Notes: a model not told the origin generated them from the sequence alone. A DNA stretch of 64,000 nt from Halorubrum alkaliphilum (GCF_017873815.1 NZ_JAGGKQ010000001.1:62001-126000), one strand, 5' to 3'. Counted from the first letter of the stretch, positions 1 through 9,046 are shown. Translations and numbers: made by a program.

Positions 1-529
1 GATCGGTACCCACAACGGTCGACAGTGGGAGGCGACCGTCGTCGACAACGAGGACGACGGGCCCCTGGAGATCCTCGACGCCGACCCGGACGCGGAAGTC
101 GTCGCGATCGACGAGGCGAACTTCTTTTCTGAGACGCTGGTCGGAGTCTGTGACGCGCTTGCGGATCGCGGGACCCGTGTGATCGTCTCGGGGCTCGACC
201 AGACGTTTCGCGGCGAGCCGTTCGAGCCCGTCCCGCAGCTGATGGCGACCGCCGAGTATGTCGACAAGCTCCGCGCGATCTGCTCGCAGTGCGGCGAGCC
301 AGCCACCCGAAACCAGCGGCTCATCGAGGGAGAGCCCGCCCACGTCGACGATCCGACCATCCTCGTGGGTGCGGAGGAGTCCTACGAGGCCCGCTGTCGC
401 GCCTGCCACGTGCTCCGAACCGGCGAGGAGGGGTACCATGGTTCCGGAACGAGCACGGACGAGAACGGGACCGGAAACGTGACCGAGTCCTCGACGGACG
501 AGAGTCCACACACGTCGACGAACGATTGA
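1..529 (+). CDS. tdk: Thymidine kinase, 5' end outside window
   Basis: Phosphorylates thymidine to dTMP in the salvage pathway. The frame is open from position 2, so the P-loop N-terminus lies upstream of the window. Visible parts are the AIDEANFF segment, the [10 protein letters not shown] loop and the structural zinc site (CSQCGEP, then CRACHV), all typical of type II thymidine kinases. The last roughly 30 residues form a Thr/Ser/Glu-rich acidic tail. The GTG near 179 is internal and is not the start. Thymidylate kinase, which performs the next step, lies separately at 35.1-35.7 kb. Confidence 0.93.
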   Translation, partial: IGTHNGRQWEATVVDNEDDGPLEILDADPDAEVVAIDEANFFSETLVGVCDALADRGTRVIVSGLDQTFRGEPFEPVPQLMATAEYVDKLRAICSQCGEPATRNQRLIEGEPAHVDDPTILVGAEESYEARCRACHVLRTGEEGYHGSGTSTDENGTGNVTESSTDESPHTSTND

Positions 530-694
530 TCGGCCGACGCGTTCGAGTTCGATCCGACCGACTCCATCAAATATCACTTCGTTGCCATCGATCTGAGCGA
601 TTCACTCCCGCTATCGCTCACACGTCCTCCCGTACAGATACGGAGTGGAACGGAGTTCGTCACTCTCCGGCAGTGTCAACGGACCCACCGATCC

Positions 695-702
695 TTTTAA
701 AT
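695..702 (+). promoter_or_regulatory. TATA-like box of the decayed symporter gene
   Basis: TTTTAAAT lies about 25 bp before the ATG at 725, the spacing expected for a leaderless haloarchaeal transcript. The promoter appears intact although the gene behind it is broken. Confidence 0.5.
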
Positions 703-724
703 CGATCTCGTGCGACGCCGACGC

Positions 725-1031
725 ATGCGCGTCCCCTCCCGGAGCGATCTCGGTCGCCCGCTCGGCCCCGCCGCGTTCGCGGCGCTGTGGATCGGCGGCG
801 ACGGGCTCGGGATCGCTCCCGACGCCGCCGCTGACGCTGATGGCGACGGTCGCGCTCGCGGCGTCGTTCGCGTTCGTGCTCCCGGTGGCGACCGCACCCA
901 ACGCCATCGTCTTCGGCTCGGGCTACCTGACGATCCCCGAGATGGCGAAGGTCGGGGGCGCGGTCAGCGTGACCGGGACAGCCGTCATCGTCGTCGGCGT
1001 GGTCTGGTGGCTCCCGTTCGTGTGGGGATGA
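725..1031 (+). pseudogene. Remnant of a DASS/SLC13-type anion symporter (internal deletion, frame change)
   Basis: The N-terminal segment, starting MRVPSRSDLG in frame 2, resembles the beginning of divalent-anion:sodium symporters. From about 830 the recognisable sequence continues in frame 3 with the family's C-terminal signature: a serine followed by FAFVLPVATAPNAIVFGSG, then a last hydrophobic segment ending WWLPFVWG. A complete protein would exceed 450 residues; here about 100 codons remain in two frames, so the middle has been lost and the join is out of frame. Dicarboxylate or sulfate uptake by this locus is therefore gone. The C-terminal match is strong; the N-terminal match is weaker. 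Confidence 0.72.
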
Positions 1032-1109
1032 GACGGAGGCGGCGACGTGTCCGGGGTCGTCGGGGCCGGAACCGGAACCACTACGGCGGGCGCTCGCCAC
1101 CGCCCGCAT

Positions 1110-2036
1110 ATGCAACTGGGCGTCATCGGACTCGGGCGGATGGGGCAGATCGTCGTGAACCGGTCGATGGACGCGGGCCACGACGTGGTGGCGTTCGACC
1201 TCTCGGCGGAGGCGACGGCGACCGCGGCGGAGAACGGCGCAGAGCCCGCGGATTCGGTCGCGGACCTGTGTGACCGGCTCGGCGGGCCGGCCGAGGGGGA
1301 CGGTGAGGAGAAACGGATCTGGCTGATGGTGCCCGCGGGCGACGCGGTCGACGCCACCCTCGATGACCTCGAACCACACCTTTCCGACGACGATGTCGTC
1401 GTCGACGGCGGTAACTCCCGGTTCCAGGCGTCGGTCCGACGCGCCGAGGCGACGGACGCCGCGTATCTCGACTGCGGGACTTCGGGGGGTCCCGCCAGCG
1501 CGACGGAGGGGTTCTCGTTGATGATCGGCGGCCCGAAGTGGGCCTACGAGACCATGACGCCCGTCTTCGACGCGGTCGCGACCGGGCCGGACGGCCACGA
1601 CCGGATGGGCGAGTCGGGCGCGGGCCACTACGTCAAGATGGTCCACAACGGCGTGGAGTACGCGCTGATGCAGGCGTACGGCGAGGGGTTCGAGCTGCTC
1701 CACGACGGGCGCTACGACCTCGACATGGAGACGGTCGCGCGCACGTGGAACAACGGTGCGGTGATCCGCTCGTGGCTGCTCGAACTCTGTGAGGAGGCGT
1801 TCGCGGAGGAGGGAAGCGACCTCGGCGACGTCGCGGACCACGTCGCCGGCGGATCGACCGGCACGTGGACGGTTCAGGAGGCGCTCGAACAGGAGGTTCC
1901 GGTTCCACTCATATACGGTGCGCTCGCGGAACGGTTCGACTCGCGCAACGAGGGTCGATTCTCCCGCCGCCTCGCGAACCGGCTGCGATACGGATTTGGT
2001 CGTCACGAGGTCGCACGCCGCTCCGACAGCGAATAG
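1110..2036 (+). CDS. gnd: 6-phosphogluconate dehydrogenase (decarboxylating), short GndA type
   Basis: Oxidises and decarboxylates 6-phosphogluconate to ribulose 5-phosphate, the oxidative route to pentoses in haloarchaea. The 308-aa protein begins MQLGVIGLGRMG, a Rossmann nucleotide-binding motif, carries DGGNSRF and CGTSGG substrate-loop motifs, and has the catalytic segment GAGHYVKMVHNGVEY with its lysine. The length fits the short archaeal/bacterial form rather than the 470-aa enteric form. The ATG at 1110 is chosen because the Rossmann motif starts at once; an upstream in-frame GTG would add 21 residues without similarity. Gene is monocistronic, with a convergent gene downstream. Confidence 0.93.
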   Translation: MQLGVIGLGRMGQIVVNRSMDAGHDVVAFDLSAEATATAAENGAEPADSVADLCDRLGGPAEGDGEEKRIWLMVPAGDAVDATLDDLEPHLSDDDVVVDGGNSRFQASVRRAEATDAAYLDCGTSGGPASATEGFSLMIGGPKWAYETMTPVFDAVATGPDGHDRMGESGAGHYVKMVHNGVEYALMQAYGEGFELLHDGRYDLDMETVARTWNNGAVIRSWLLELCEEAFAEEGSDLGDVADHVAGGSTGTWTVQEALEQEVPVPLIYGALAERFDSRNEGRFSRRLANRLRYGFGRHEVARRSDSE

Positions 2037-2131
2037 CGACGTCGATCGTCGGACTCATTCCCACGCTCAAAACGCGGGGCTTTCTCCTCGCACGTCCGTA
2101 ACCGGAGGTCGCGACCGCTCCTCGGTGGGTG

Positions 2132-2725
2132 TCAGTCGTTCCGCCCGCGGACGTACGTCTGGTCGTGGGCAGGAAACACTTCGGCGACGGTTTCCGCGCC
2201 GTGTTCCTCGGCGATGAGTGCGCGAAGTTCGTCCTCGTAGTCCGCCTTCGGCACCTCCTCGCTCGGTCCCTGCTGGACCTCGAACGTCTCCTCGACGAGT
2301 CGGTCGACCGCGTGCCGCCCGAAGCCCGAAAGCGGCGAGATGTAGTCGACCCCGTGGCGGTCCTCAAGGCTCTGCGCCTGTGCACGGGAGACGGTCGGCA
2401 CGCGGTCGTCCCGCCGACTCCCGTCGGCGATGGCATCGACGTCGTGTTCGGCGATGGTCTCCAAGGCGTGTTCGTGGACGCGCTGTATCCCGTTCCGGGG
2501 GTATCCGTCCGCAAGCATCCGCTCCGTGGCCTCCTCGGCGACCGCTCGGTCGAGTTCGACGCGCTCGAAGGGGAATCCCAGCTCGACGGCCGCGCGCTCG
2601 GCGTGTTCCCAGTCGTCGGTGAGTCCGAAGCTGCCGGTGACACACCGGACGTCGTAGAACCGGTCAAGTAGGGTCGCGGCGAGCGAGGAGTCCTTTCCCC
2701 CGCTGTACAACAGCGCGAGCTCCAT
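2132..2725 (-). CDS. PP-loop ATP pyrophosphatase family protein
   Basis: The 197-aa protein begins MELALLYSGGKDSSLA, the SGGKDS PP-loop that binds and adenylylates with ATP. Later motifs include IADGSRRDDR and DYISPLSGFG. The fold is shared with tRNA thiolases, asparagine synthase and diphthine-ammonia ligase; this short archaeal group has no certain substrate, though an RNA or translation-factor modification is plausible. Its ATG directly follows the TAG of the PDCD5-family gene (stop 2726-2728), so the two are one transcription unit. The enzyme superfamily is clear; the reaction is not. Confidence 0.85.
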   Translation of the reverse strand: MELALLYSGGKDSSLAATLLDRFYDVRCVTGSFGLTDDWEHAERAAVELGFPFERVELDRAVAEEATERMLADGYPRNGIQRVHEHALETIAEHDVDAIADGSRRDDRVPTVSRAQAQSLEDRHGVDYISPLSGFGRHAVDRLVEETFEVQQGPSEEVPKADYEDELRALIAEEHGAETVAEVFPAHDQTYVRGRND

Positions 2726-3076
2726 CTATCGTCGCCGGATGTCGAAGCTCTGTTGCTCGGGCTGGAGTTCCTTGAGCAGATCACGCATCTGTTCCTCGTC
2801 GATGCGTCCCTGAACGCGGCCGCTCTGGGCGAGCGACGCCACCTGTTGTTTGACCTTCTTCGCGAACTCTGGTTTCGACATCTCGACCGCGTTGAGTCGC
2901 TGTCGCGCGCCATCGGTCAGGTACTGCTTGAGCACGGCCTCCTGCTGGGCCTCCGCACGCTGTTGGGCCTCCTGTTGGGCCTCAGCGTCCCCGCCTTCGC
3001 CGGCCCGGTCCTGTAGCTCCTGCATCTTTTTTTCGCGTATTTCTTCGAGTCGTTCGTCGTCGGGGTTCTCGCTCAT
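2726..3076 (-). CDS. DNA-binding protein of the PDCD5/TFAR19 family
   Basis: A 116-aa, strongly charged, mostly helical protein. It has the archaeal PDCD5 layout: an N-terminal helix ([15 protein letters not shown]), a Gln/Ala-rich linker, then a compact helical core containing [11 protein letters not shown] and a C-terminal QSFDIRRR. The archaeal members bind nucleic acid in vitro; the cellular role is not settled. First gene of an operon with the PP-loop ATPase. The length matches the family. Confidence 0.92.
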   Translation of the reverse strand: MSENPDDERLEEIREKKMQELQDRAGEGGDAEAQQEAQQRAEAQQEAVLKQYLTDGARQRLNAVEMSKPEFAKKVKQQVASLAQSGRVQGRIDEEQMRDLLKELQPEQQSFDIRRR

Positions 3077-3162
3077 GGACGTTTCTTCTCGGCCCGGGCG
3101 AAAAACGATTTCGGAGGAGCGCCTCTCCCCGTCGACACGGATCGAGACTCAATCGATCGGGT

Positions 3163-3203
3163 CACGCTTGGGATCGGACCACGCTTGGGATCGGACCACG
3201 CTT
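3163..3203 (+). repeat. 17-bp tandem repeat, about 2.4 copies, before nmd3
   Basis: Two perfect copies of CACGCTTGGGATCGGAC occupy 3163-3179 and 3180-3196, followed by CACGCTT at 3197-3203. The array ends about 8 bp before the TATA-like box of nmd3. Confidence 0.85.
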
Positions 3204-3210
3204 CGGGCCG

Positions 3211-3217
3211 CTTAAAC
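3211..3217 (+). promoter_or_regulatory. TATA-like box of nmd3
   Basis: CTTAAAC inside the inverted repeat GCCG-CTTAAA-CGGC lies 24-30 bp before the ATG at 3241, consistent with a leaderless start. Confidence 0.55.
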
Positions 3218-3240
3218 GGCGCACCGTCGTATCGAGACCC

Positions 3241-4356
3241 ATGACTGAGTCGCGGGAGTTCTGTCCCCGGTGTGGCGACGCCGTCCCCGAGCGTCGCGAT
3301 CCCCTCCCGGGAGAGCCGGCGGGACGGGACGCGCTGTTGTGTGACGACTGCTACTTCGAGGACTTCGAGTTGGTGGACGCTCCGGACCGGATCGAGGTCC
3401 TCGTCTGTTCGGGCTGTGGAGCGGTTCGCCGCGGGGAGTCGTGGCGCGACGTCGGCGCGCGCGATTACACAGACGTCGCCGTCGACGAGGTGGCCGAGGC
3501 GCTCGGAGTCCACGTCGACGCCGCGGACGTCGAATGGGGCGTCGAACCCGAGCAGGTGGATGAGAACACGGTCCGGATGCACTGCCGCTTCTCGGGCGTC
3601 GTCCGCGGAACGCTCCGCTCCGAGGACGTCACCGTCCCCGTCAAGATCTCGCGAGGAACCTGCGACCGGTGTGGTCGGATCGCCGGCGGGTACTACGCCG
3701 GGGTCGTTCAGGTCCGCGCGGACGACCGTGAGTTGACGCCCGAGGAGCGTGCGGAGGCGCTCTCCATCGCGGAGTCGTACGTGGCGGATCAGGAGGCGAA
3801 AGGGGATCGTGAGGCGTTCATCACGGAGGTGAAAGAGACCGACGACGGCCCGGACGTGAAGCTCTCCTCCAACGGGTTGGCCCAAAACGTCGCGACCCGG
3901 ATCACGGAGGAGTTGGGCGGCAGCTTCGAGTCGTATCCGACCCTCGTCACCGAGGACGGCGACGGCAACGAGGTGTACCGCGTCACCTTCGCGGTTCGGC
4001 TTCCGCGCTACGCGGTCGACGAGATCGTCGATCCCGAGGACGGGGACGGTCCGGTGCTGGTCACCGGCGTCTCCGGGCGGCTCCGCGGAACTCGGCTCGC
4101 GACCGGCGAGCCGTACAGCGCGGACTTCGAGGACGGAGAGACGCCGACAGCGACCCGACTCGGACGCCGCGAGGACGCGACGGAGACGACGGTCGTGACC
4201 GTCGAGGACGAACACGCGATACAGGTGCTCGATCCGGAGACCTACGAGGCGAGAACCGTGCCGAATCCCGCGTTCGTCGACGACGACGCTGATACCGTGC
4301 TCGCGGTCGAACACGACGGTGACGTTCACCTCGTCCCGCGGGACGAGTCCGCGTAG
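3241..4356 (+). CDS. NMD3 family protein (archaeal homolog of the 60S export adaptor)
   Basis: The 371-aa protein starts with paired CxxC zinc sites (FCPRCG, LLCDDC, VCSGCG, TCDRCG), the hallmark of the NMD3 N-terminal domain, followed by the conserved core including a segment like GGSFESYPTLV and RVTFAVRLPRY. Eukaryotic NMD3 binds the large ribosomal subunit for export; archaea have no nucleus, so a role in 50S maturation or quality control is the usual inference. The ATG at 3241 fits the TATA spacing. Transcribed alone. Confidence 0.92.
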   Translation: MTESREFCPRCGDAVPERRDPLPGEPAGRDALLCDDCYFEDFELVDAPDRIEVLVCSGCGAVRRGESWRDVGARDYTDVAVDEVAEALGVHVDAADVEWGVEPEQVDENTVRMHCRFSGVVRGTLRSEDVTVPVKISRGTCDRCGRIAGGYYAGVVQVRADDRELTPEERAEALSIAESYVADQEAKGDREAFITEVKETDDGPDVKLSSNGLAQNVATRITEELGGSFESYPTLVTEDGDGNEVYRVTFAVRLPRYAVDEIVDPEDGDGPVLVTGVSGRLRGTRLATGEPYSADFEDGETPTATRLGRREDATETTVVTVEDEHAIQVLDPETYEARTVPNPAFVDDDADTVLAVEHDGDVHLVPRDESA

Positions 4357-4424
4357 CGAGGCTCGGAAAACAGCTACCGCTCGACTGGGGGAGAGCGTAG
4401 TGAGAAACCGGGTCTGCGGTGACG

Positions 4425-4616
4425 TCAGTCCGCGCGGGCGGTACGGTCGCTAGCGGAGACGGCCGCGCGCTCGGACTCGGTCACGTCGATGCCGCGGCGC
4501 TCCAGTTGCCGGATGAACTCGTCCTCGCTGAGCCCCGCCTGCGCTGCTGCCTGCGAGAGCGTCAGCGTTCGCGCACCGTACAGCGTCAGCGCACTCGACA
4601 GCCCGTTCGTTGCCAT
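4425..4616 (-). CDS. Small UPF0175/HTH-like protein
   Basis: A 63-aa protein whose core LTLSQAAAQAGLSEDEFIRQL followed by a helix ending RRGI has the alternating Ala/Leu pattern of UPF0175-type small helix-turn-helix or antitoxin-like proteins; I recall a related haloarchaeal family named DUF7317. No toxin partner is visible beside it: the neighbours are nmd3 (convergent) and a tiny membrane-protein gene. The AT-rich stretch 4617-4700 immediately upstream is probably its promoter. A DNA-binding or regulatory role is inferred from the fold only. Confidence 0.7.
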   Translation of the reverse strand: MATNGLSSALTLYGARTLTLSQAAAQAGLSEDEFIRQLERRGIDVTESERAAVSASDRTARAD

Positions 4617-4806
4617 GGATACCAGTCACTCGTGAACGAATATGAACCTTACTAATTCATTCAGGACCCTGATACACCTTATATGATATTATGTACCATG
4701 AGAGATGGCGTGAGGATATAAGGAAACGCGCCGGGCGGGCGGGGTCGACCAGTCATCGTTGACGAACCCCGCAGGAATTATGACCCTCTATGGCCGAGAC
4801 GGGTGT

Positions 4807-4890
4807 ATGGAGAGACAACAGATAATCGCCGTCCTGTTCGCGTTCCTCATGGTGAGTTCGATGGTCGCCTGGGGCGTCAGCATCATCTAA
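4807..4890 (+). CDS. 27-aa single-span membrane microprotein
   Basis: The ORF begins MERQQIIAVLFAFLM and continues as one hydrophobic helix to a short end (VSIISTOP), with a charged N-terminus suited to membrane insertion. An AT-rich region with TATA-like TTATATGATATTATG lies at 4680-4695 and AGGATATAAGG near 4713. I think similar very short proteins occur next to helicase genes in other haloarchaea, but this is from memory. Function unknown. Confidence 0.55.
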   Translation: MERQQIIAVLFAFLMVSSMVAWGVSII

Positions 4891-4962
4891 CCCGGTCAAC
4901 CGACGACGCGGATTCCGGACGGTCAGTTCCGGAGACACCGCTCCGGACCGTCAGAGGGTACC

Positions 4963-6876
4963 TCAGCCGTCACCCCAGACGTCCGAGAGCGGATGGTTCC
5001 TTCGGCGATCAGCGTCGGCTTCCGATCGCGTTCGGAGGCCCGGATCCGTCGTGTCCGCGCTCCCGGCTCCGTCCGTCGCCTCCGACCGTTTACGACCGGA
5101 TGCCGATCCCGCCCGCCCCTCGTTACTCGAACCCTCGTCTCGTCCCGTGCGCTCGTCTCTCCTCCCACGTCCCCCGCGTCCCGGACCGGAGGGATCCGCA
5201 TCGATCCCCGCCAGAGCCGCGGTCGGGTCGAACTCGGGGAGCGCGGGACTCGCCATCGCGCCGATCTGGTCGTGGAACCACGGCGGGGTGTCGGCGGCAG
5301 CCCGATCGAACAGATCGAGCAGCGAGTCGTCGGCGAGATACGTCGCGCCGTAGTCGTCGGGCGCGCGCACGACTCGTCCACACGCTTGGATCACCGTCCG
5401 CAACGCGGTCCGGTGATACCACGCCCACTGGTCGTCCGCCAAGCGCCGCGCGACGCGGGAGTCGTTCGTGTTCCGATAGGGTGCCTTACACACGACCTGC
5501 CAGCGACACAGTTCGTCGTGGAGATCGAGCGCCTCCTCCATCTTCACCGAGACGAACACCTCCGGATCCGCGCTCGCCTTCCACGCCTCCAGCTCCGCGT
5601 CACGGTTCGACCGGGTATGCCGCCGAACCCGCGCGGTGACGCCGAACTCGCCCAGTTTCTCGACGAGTCGGCCGGCGATGTCGTATGAGTGTGCGTGGAT
5701 CAGCCCCTTCTCGTCCGGATGCTCGGCCATCAGCCGGACGATCAACCGAGCGATCTTCGGGATCGTCTCGTCACGGTGTTCGTAGGTCATCGATCCCTGC
5801 GTGACGTCGTACAGCGGCCGGTTCTCCACCGGGAACGTGTGCTCGACGTCGACGAGGGCGACGTTCGCGGGGTCGAGGCCGACGCTACGACAGAACGCGT
5901 CCTTCGAGAGGATCGTCGCCGACAGCAACGCGAACCGCTCGCCGCGGTCCCAGACCGTGTGTGTCAGGTAGCGTGCCGGGTCGAGCGGCTTGATCGCGAG
6001 CGCCGATCCCTCCCCGTCGGGCTGGTCGACGACCCACGTCGTCGGCGAGTCGAGGTCGCGGTAGTCCTCGAGGAACCAGCCGAGCTCCGAGATCAGTTCT
6101 TGCAACCGGTCTCGGCGGGCGACCTCCTCGCGGCTCAACTCGGATCGCCCGACGAGCTCGTCTTTCGCCCGCTTCGCGACGCCTCGGAGGCTCTCGACGA
6201 ACCGGGCGGTGCGGTCGAGCGCGTCCTCGTCGCCGCCGGCGTCGCGCTCGACGTCCGGGACGCCCACGTCGTCCCAGACGGGTACTCGTTCGGGGGATAG
6301 CTCGATGGTCGCGTACATCTCTGCCCATTCCGCGAGCCCGTGTGCCTCGTCGACCACGACGACGTCCCGTTTCCGGAACGTCTCCGAGCCCGCAGTACGC
6401 ATGAAGTACGCGAGCGTCATGGCGGCGAACCGGTTCCCGGAGGCGATGGCGCGGTCCGAGAAGTACGGACACCGGTGTTTGATGCTACAGTCGAATCCGC
6501 GTTCACGGGCACAGGGTGCGCGGTCGACGGGCGTGTCGTGTTCGCCCGGGAGGATACAGTCGTAGTTCGATTTCCCGCGGATCACGTCCAAGTCCGCGAG
6601 CAGGTCGTCGGTCGCCACGTCGTCGAGCTGGGACACCTGCGGGGTCGTGTAGTAGGCGTCAGTTGGATCGCTCGGGGCCGCGTCGGCGACCTCGCGGGCC
6701 GCACCCATCACGGCGCGCGCGAGCAGCGACTTGCCGCTGCCGGTCGGGGCACGCACCAACACGACGTCGTTTCCGGCGGCGAACGCGTCACGTATGTCCG
6801 CGAGCGCCTGCTCCTGCGCGCCGCGAAACGTCGGGGCGGGAAACTCCGTGGGGATCCGGTCGGGGTCCACACCCAC
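4963..6876 (-). CDS. Rad3/DinG-type (XPD-like) superfamily 2 DNA helicase
   Basis: A 637-aa ATP-dependent 5'-3' type helicase. Walker A is APTGSGKS at residues 43-50 and the DEAH box is at 176-179. Between them four cysteines (C107, C122, C130, C136) are placed like the 4Fe-4S cluster of XPD/DinG helicases. The C-terminal ATPase half contains the conserved QACGRVVRAPDDYG motif VI region. The last about 70 residues are a Gly/Arg/Asp-rich tail without visible domains. Likely role: DNA repair or resolution of unusual structures. A second member of the superfamily starts at 61993. Confidence 0.9.
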   Translation of the reverse strand: MGVDPDRIPTEFPAPTFRGAQEQALADIRDAFAAGNDVVLVRAPTGSGKSLLARAVMGAAREVADAAPSDPTDAYYTTPQVSQLDDVATDDLLADLDVIRGKSNYDCILPGEHDTPVDRAPCARERGFDCSIKHRCPYFSDRAIASGNRFAAMTLAYFMRTAGSETFRKRDVVVVDEAHGLAEWAEMYATIELSPERVPVWDDVGVPDVERDAGGDEDALDRTARFVESLRGVAKRAKDELVGRSELSREEVARRDRLQELISELGWFLEDYRDLDSPTTWVVDQPDGEGSALAIKPLDPARYLTHTVWDRGERFALLSATILSKDAFCRSVGLDPANVALVDVEHTFPVENRPLYDVTQGSMTYEHRDETIPKIARLIVRLMAEHPDEKGLIHAHSYDIAGRLVEKLGEFGVTARVRRHTRSNRDAELEAWKASADPEVFVSVKMEEALDLHDELCRWQVVCKAPYRNTNDSRVARRLADDQWAWYHRTALRTVIQACGRVVRAPDDYGATYLADDSLLDLFDRAAADTPPWFHDQIGAMASPALPEFDPTAALAGIDADPSGPGRGGRGRRDERTGRDEGSSNEGRAGSASGRKRSEATDGAGSADTTDPGLRTRSEADADRRRNHPLSDVWGDG

Positions 6877-6981
6877 TGCTCGCGCGTTCCCGAAATTAAA
6901 CCCTCGGAGTGGTTGTCAGTCCGTCGACGCCGAACGCCTCGCCGACGGTCGGAGCCGAAACAAACGAACAACCACCAGATC

Positions 6982-6989
6982 GTTTATCA
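6982..6989 (+). promoter_or_regulatory. TATA-like box of acyl-CoA synthetase gene
   Basis: GTTTATCA lies 24-31 bp before the ATG at 7013, which decides for that start over the in-frame ATG at 6989 that overlaps the box. Confidence 0.55.
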
Positions 6990-7012
6990 TGGTTCGGGGG
7001 TTCGCAGTCGGT

Positions 7013-9046
7013 ATGACTTGGCAGGAGGCCGAACGCGATTTCGTGGACGAGGTCGTCGCTCACGAAACGCTCCCTCGAACGTTCGAGCGGTCCGCCGAGC
7101 GGAACGCGGACCGCATCGCACAGCAGTATAAGGGCGGGATCTACGACCGATCGCTCGTCACCGCGGGCGTCGTCGACGCTGCCGCCGAGGGCGACTACGC
7201 CGACCTCACCTACGCGGAGATGCGGGCCGTCGTGCGGTGTCTCGCCGCGGGGTTCCGTGAGGTCGGCGTCGCGGAGGACACACGGGTGGCTATCTACGCC
7301 GGCACCCGCATGGAGTGGGCACAGACCGATTTCGCGGCGCTCGCGGCGGGCGCGGTCGTCACGACCGTGTACGCCTCCTCGTCGCCGGATCAGGTCCGGT
7401 ACCTCCTCGACGACCCGGACGCGACCGTCGTGGTCGTGGAGAACCGGGAGCTTCTCGACGAGGTGCTCGCCGTTCGCGACGACCTCCCCCACGAACTGGA
7501 CGCGATCGTCTCAATGGACGACATCGACACGGCGGAACTGGACGCCGATGACGCCGAGATCGTGTACACCCTCGGCGCAGTCCACGACCTCGGCGCGGCG
7601 GCGTTCGACGAGGCGACCTACGAGTCGTGGATCGACGCGACCGACGTCGACGACCTCGCGAGCCTCATCTACACCTCCGGTACCACCGGGCAACCGAAGG
7701 GCGTCCGGCTCACCCACGCCAACTTCCGGACTAACGTCAACCAGTGTTACAAGCGGTTCGCCGACAGACCCGACCGTGACCCCGACGCGCCCGGCATCTC
7801 GGCGGAGACGACGACGCTGTCCTTTCTCCCGCTCGCACACGTGTTCGAGCGGATGGCCGGCCACTACATGATGTTCGCCGCGGGAGCCACGATCGGCTAC
7901 GCCGAGAGCCCCGACACCCTCCGTGACGACTTCCAACACGTCCGTCCGACGACGACGACGAGCGTTCCGCGCGTCTACGAGAAGTTGTACGACGCGATCC
8001 GGGAGCAGGCGTCGGAGTCCGGCGTCAAAAAACGGATCTTCGAGTGGGCCGTCGACGTAGGACGGACCCACCACGAGACCGAGGATCCGGGTGTCCTTCT
8101 CGACGCGAAGCGGTCGCTCGCCGACACGCTCGTCTTCTCGTCGGTTCGCGAGGCGATCGGCGGCAACGTCGACTTCTTCATCTCGGGCGGCGGGTCGCTG
8201 TCGGCGGAGCTGTGCGCGCTGTATCACGCCATGGACCTGCCGATCCTAGAGGGGTACGGACTCACCGAGACCGCGCCCGTCATCAGCGTTAACCCGCCCG
8301 AGGAGCCGAGAGTCGGGACCATCGGACCGTCGGTCGTCGACACCGAGATCGCGATCGACGGGGGAATGGTCGGCGAGGAGGTCGCGGACGTTCCGGGCGA
8401 CGTGGGTGAGCTCCTCGTCCGCGGCCCGCAGGTGACGAACGGCTACTGGAACCGGCCGGACGCGACCGCGGACGCGTTCACCGAAGCCGACGCGCTGCCC
8501 GACGGGATCGTCACCGCGGGAACCGCCCCCGCAGACCGCGACGGCGACCCGGACGAGCCCTGGTTCCGCACCGGCGACATCGTCCAACTCCGTCCGGACG
8601 GCTACATCGCGTTCCGCGAGCGGGCCAAACAGCTGCTCGTGTTATCGACCGGGAAGAACGTCGCACCCGGACCGATCGAGGACCGCTTCGCCGCCAACGA
8701 GTTCGTCGAGCAGTGCGTCGTGCTCGGCGACTCCCGGAAGTTCGTCTCAGCGCTGCTCGTCCCGAACTTCGAGCGCGTCGCGTCGTGGGCCGACACCCGC
8801 GGGTTCGACCTGCCGGAGGACCGGCGAGCGATCTGTCGGGACGACCGCGTCCGCGAGCGGTTCCAAGAGGAGGTGGACCGCGTGAACGAGGAGTTCGAGC
8901 CCTACGAGCGGATCAAGAAGTTCCGACTGGTCCCCGAGGAGTTCTCCGAGGAGAACGATCTGCTCACGCCGACGATGAAGAAGAAGCGCCGGAACATCCT
9001 CGACCGCTTCGCCGACGATGTCGAAATGATCTACGAGGAGGACTGA
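7013..9046 (+). CDS. Long-chain fatty-acid--CoA ligase (AMP-forming)
   Basis: Activates a fatty acid to acyl-AMP and then acyl-CoA. The 677-aa protein has the adenylate-forming P-loop LIYTSGTTGQPKGVRLTH, the motif GYGLTETAP, the WFRTGD hinge region and a C-terminal lysine-bearing domain. The length matches bacterial FadD15/ACSL-type ligases that carry an extra insertion. The start at 7013 (MTWQEAERDF) fits the TATA spacing; 6989 would add eight residues. Its 3' end overlaps the convergent methylthiotransferase gene by 16 bp. The acyl-CoA dehydrogenase at 43.8 kb could act on its products. Confidence 0.9.
   Translation: MTWQEAERDFVDEVVAHETLPRTFERSAERNADRIAQQYKGGIYDRSLVTAGVVDAAAEGDYADLTYAEMRAVVRCLAAGFREVGVAEDTRVAIYAGTRMEWAQTDFAALAAGAVVTTVYASSSPDQVRYLLDDPDATVVVVENRELLDEVLAVRDDLPHELDAIVSMDDIDTAELDADDAEIVYTLGAVHDLGAAAFDEATYESWIDATDVDDLASLIYTSGTTGQPKGVRLTHANFRTNVNQCYKRFADRPDRDPDAPGISAETTTLSFLPLAHVFERMAGHYMMFAAGATIGYAESPDTLRDDFQHVRPTTTTSVPRVYEKLYDAIREQASESGVKKRIFEWAVDVGRTHHETEDPGVLLDAKRSLADTLVFSSVREAIGGNVDFFISGGGSLSAELCALYHAMDLPILEGYGLTETAPVISVNPPEEPRVGTIGPSVVDTEIAIDGGMVGEEVADVPGDVGELLVRGPQVTNGYWNRPDATADAFTEADALPDGIVTAGTAPADRDGDPDEPWFRTGDIVQLRPDGYIAFRERAKQLLVLSTGKNVAPGPIEDRFAANEFVEQCVVLGDSRKFVSALLVPNFERVASWADTRGFDLPEDRRAICRDDRVRERFQEEVDRVNEEFEPYERIKKFRLVPEEFSEENDLLTPTMKKKRRNILDRFADDVEMIYEED

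Noticed and set aside
660-2006. 448-codon minus-strand ORF opposite the 6-phosphogluconate dehydrogenase gene
   Set aside because: It is an Arg-rich antisense shadow typical of high-GC DNA; the plus strand carries clear 6-phosphogluconate dehydrogenase motifs.
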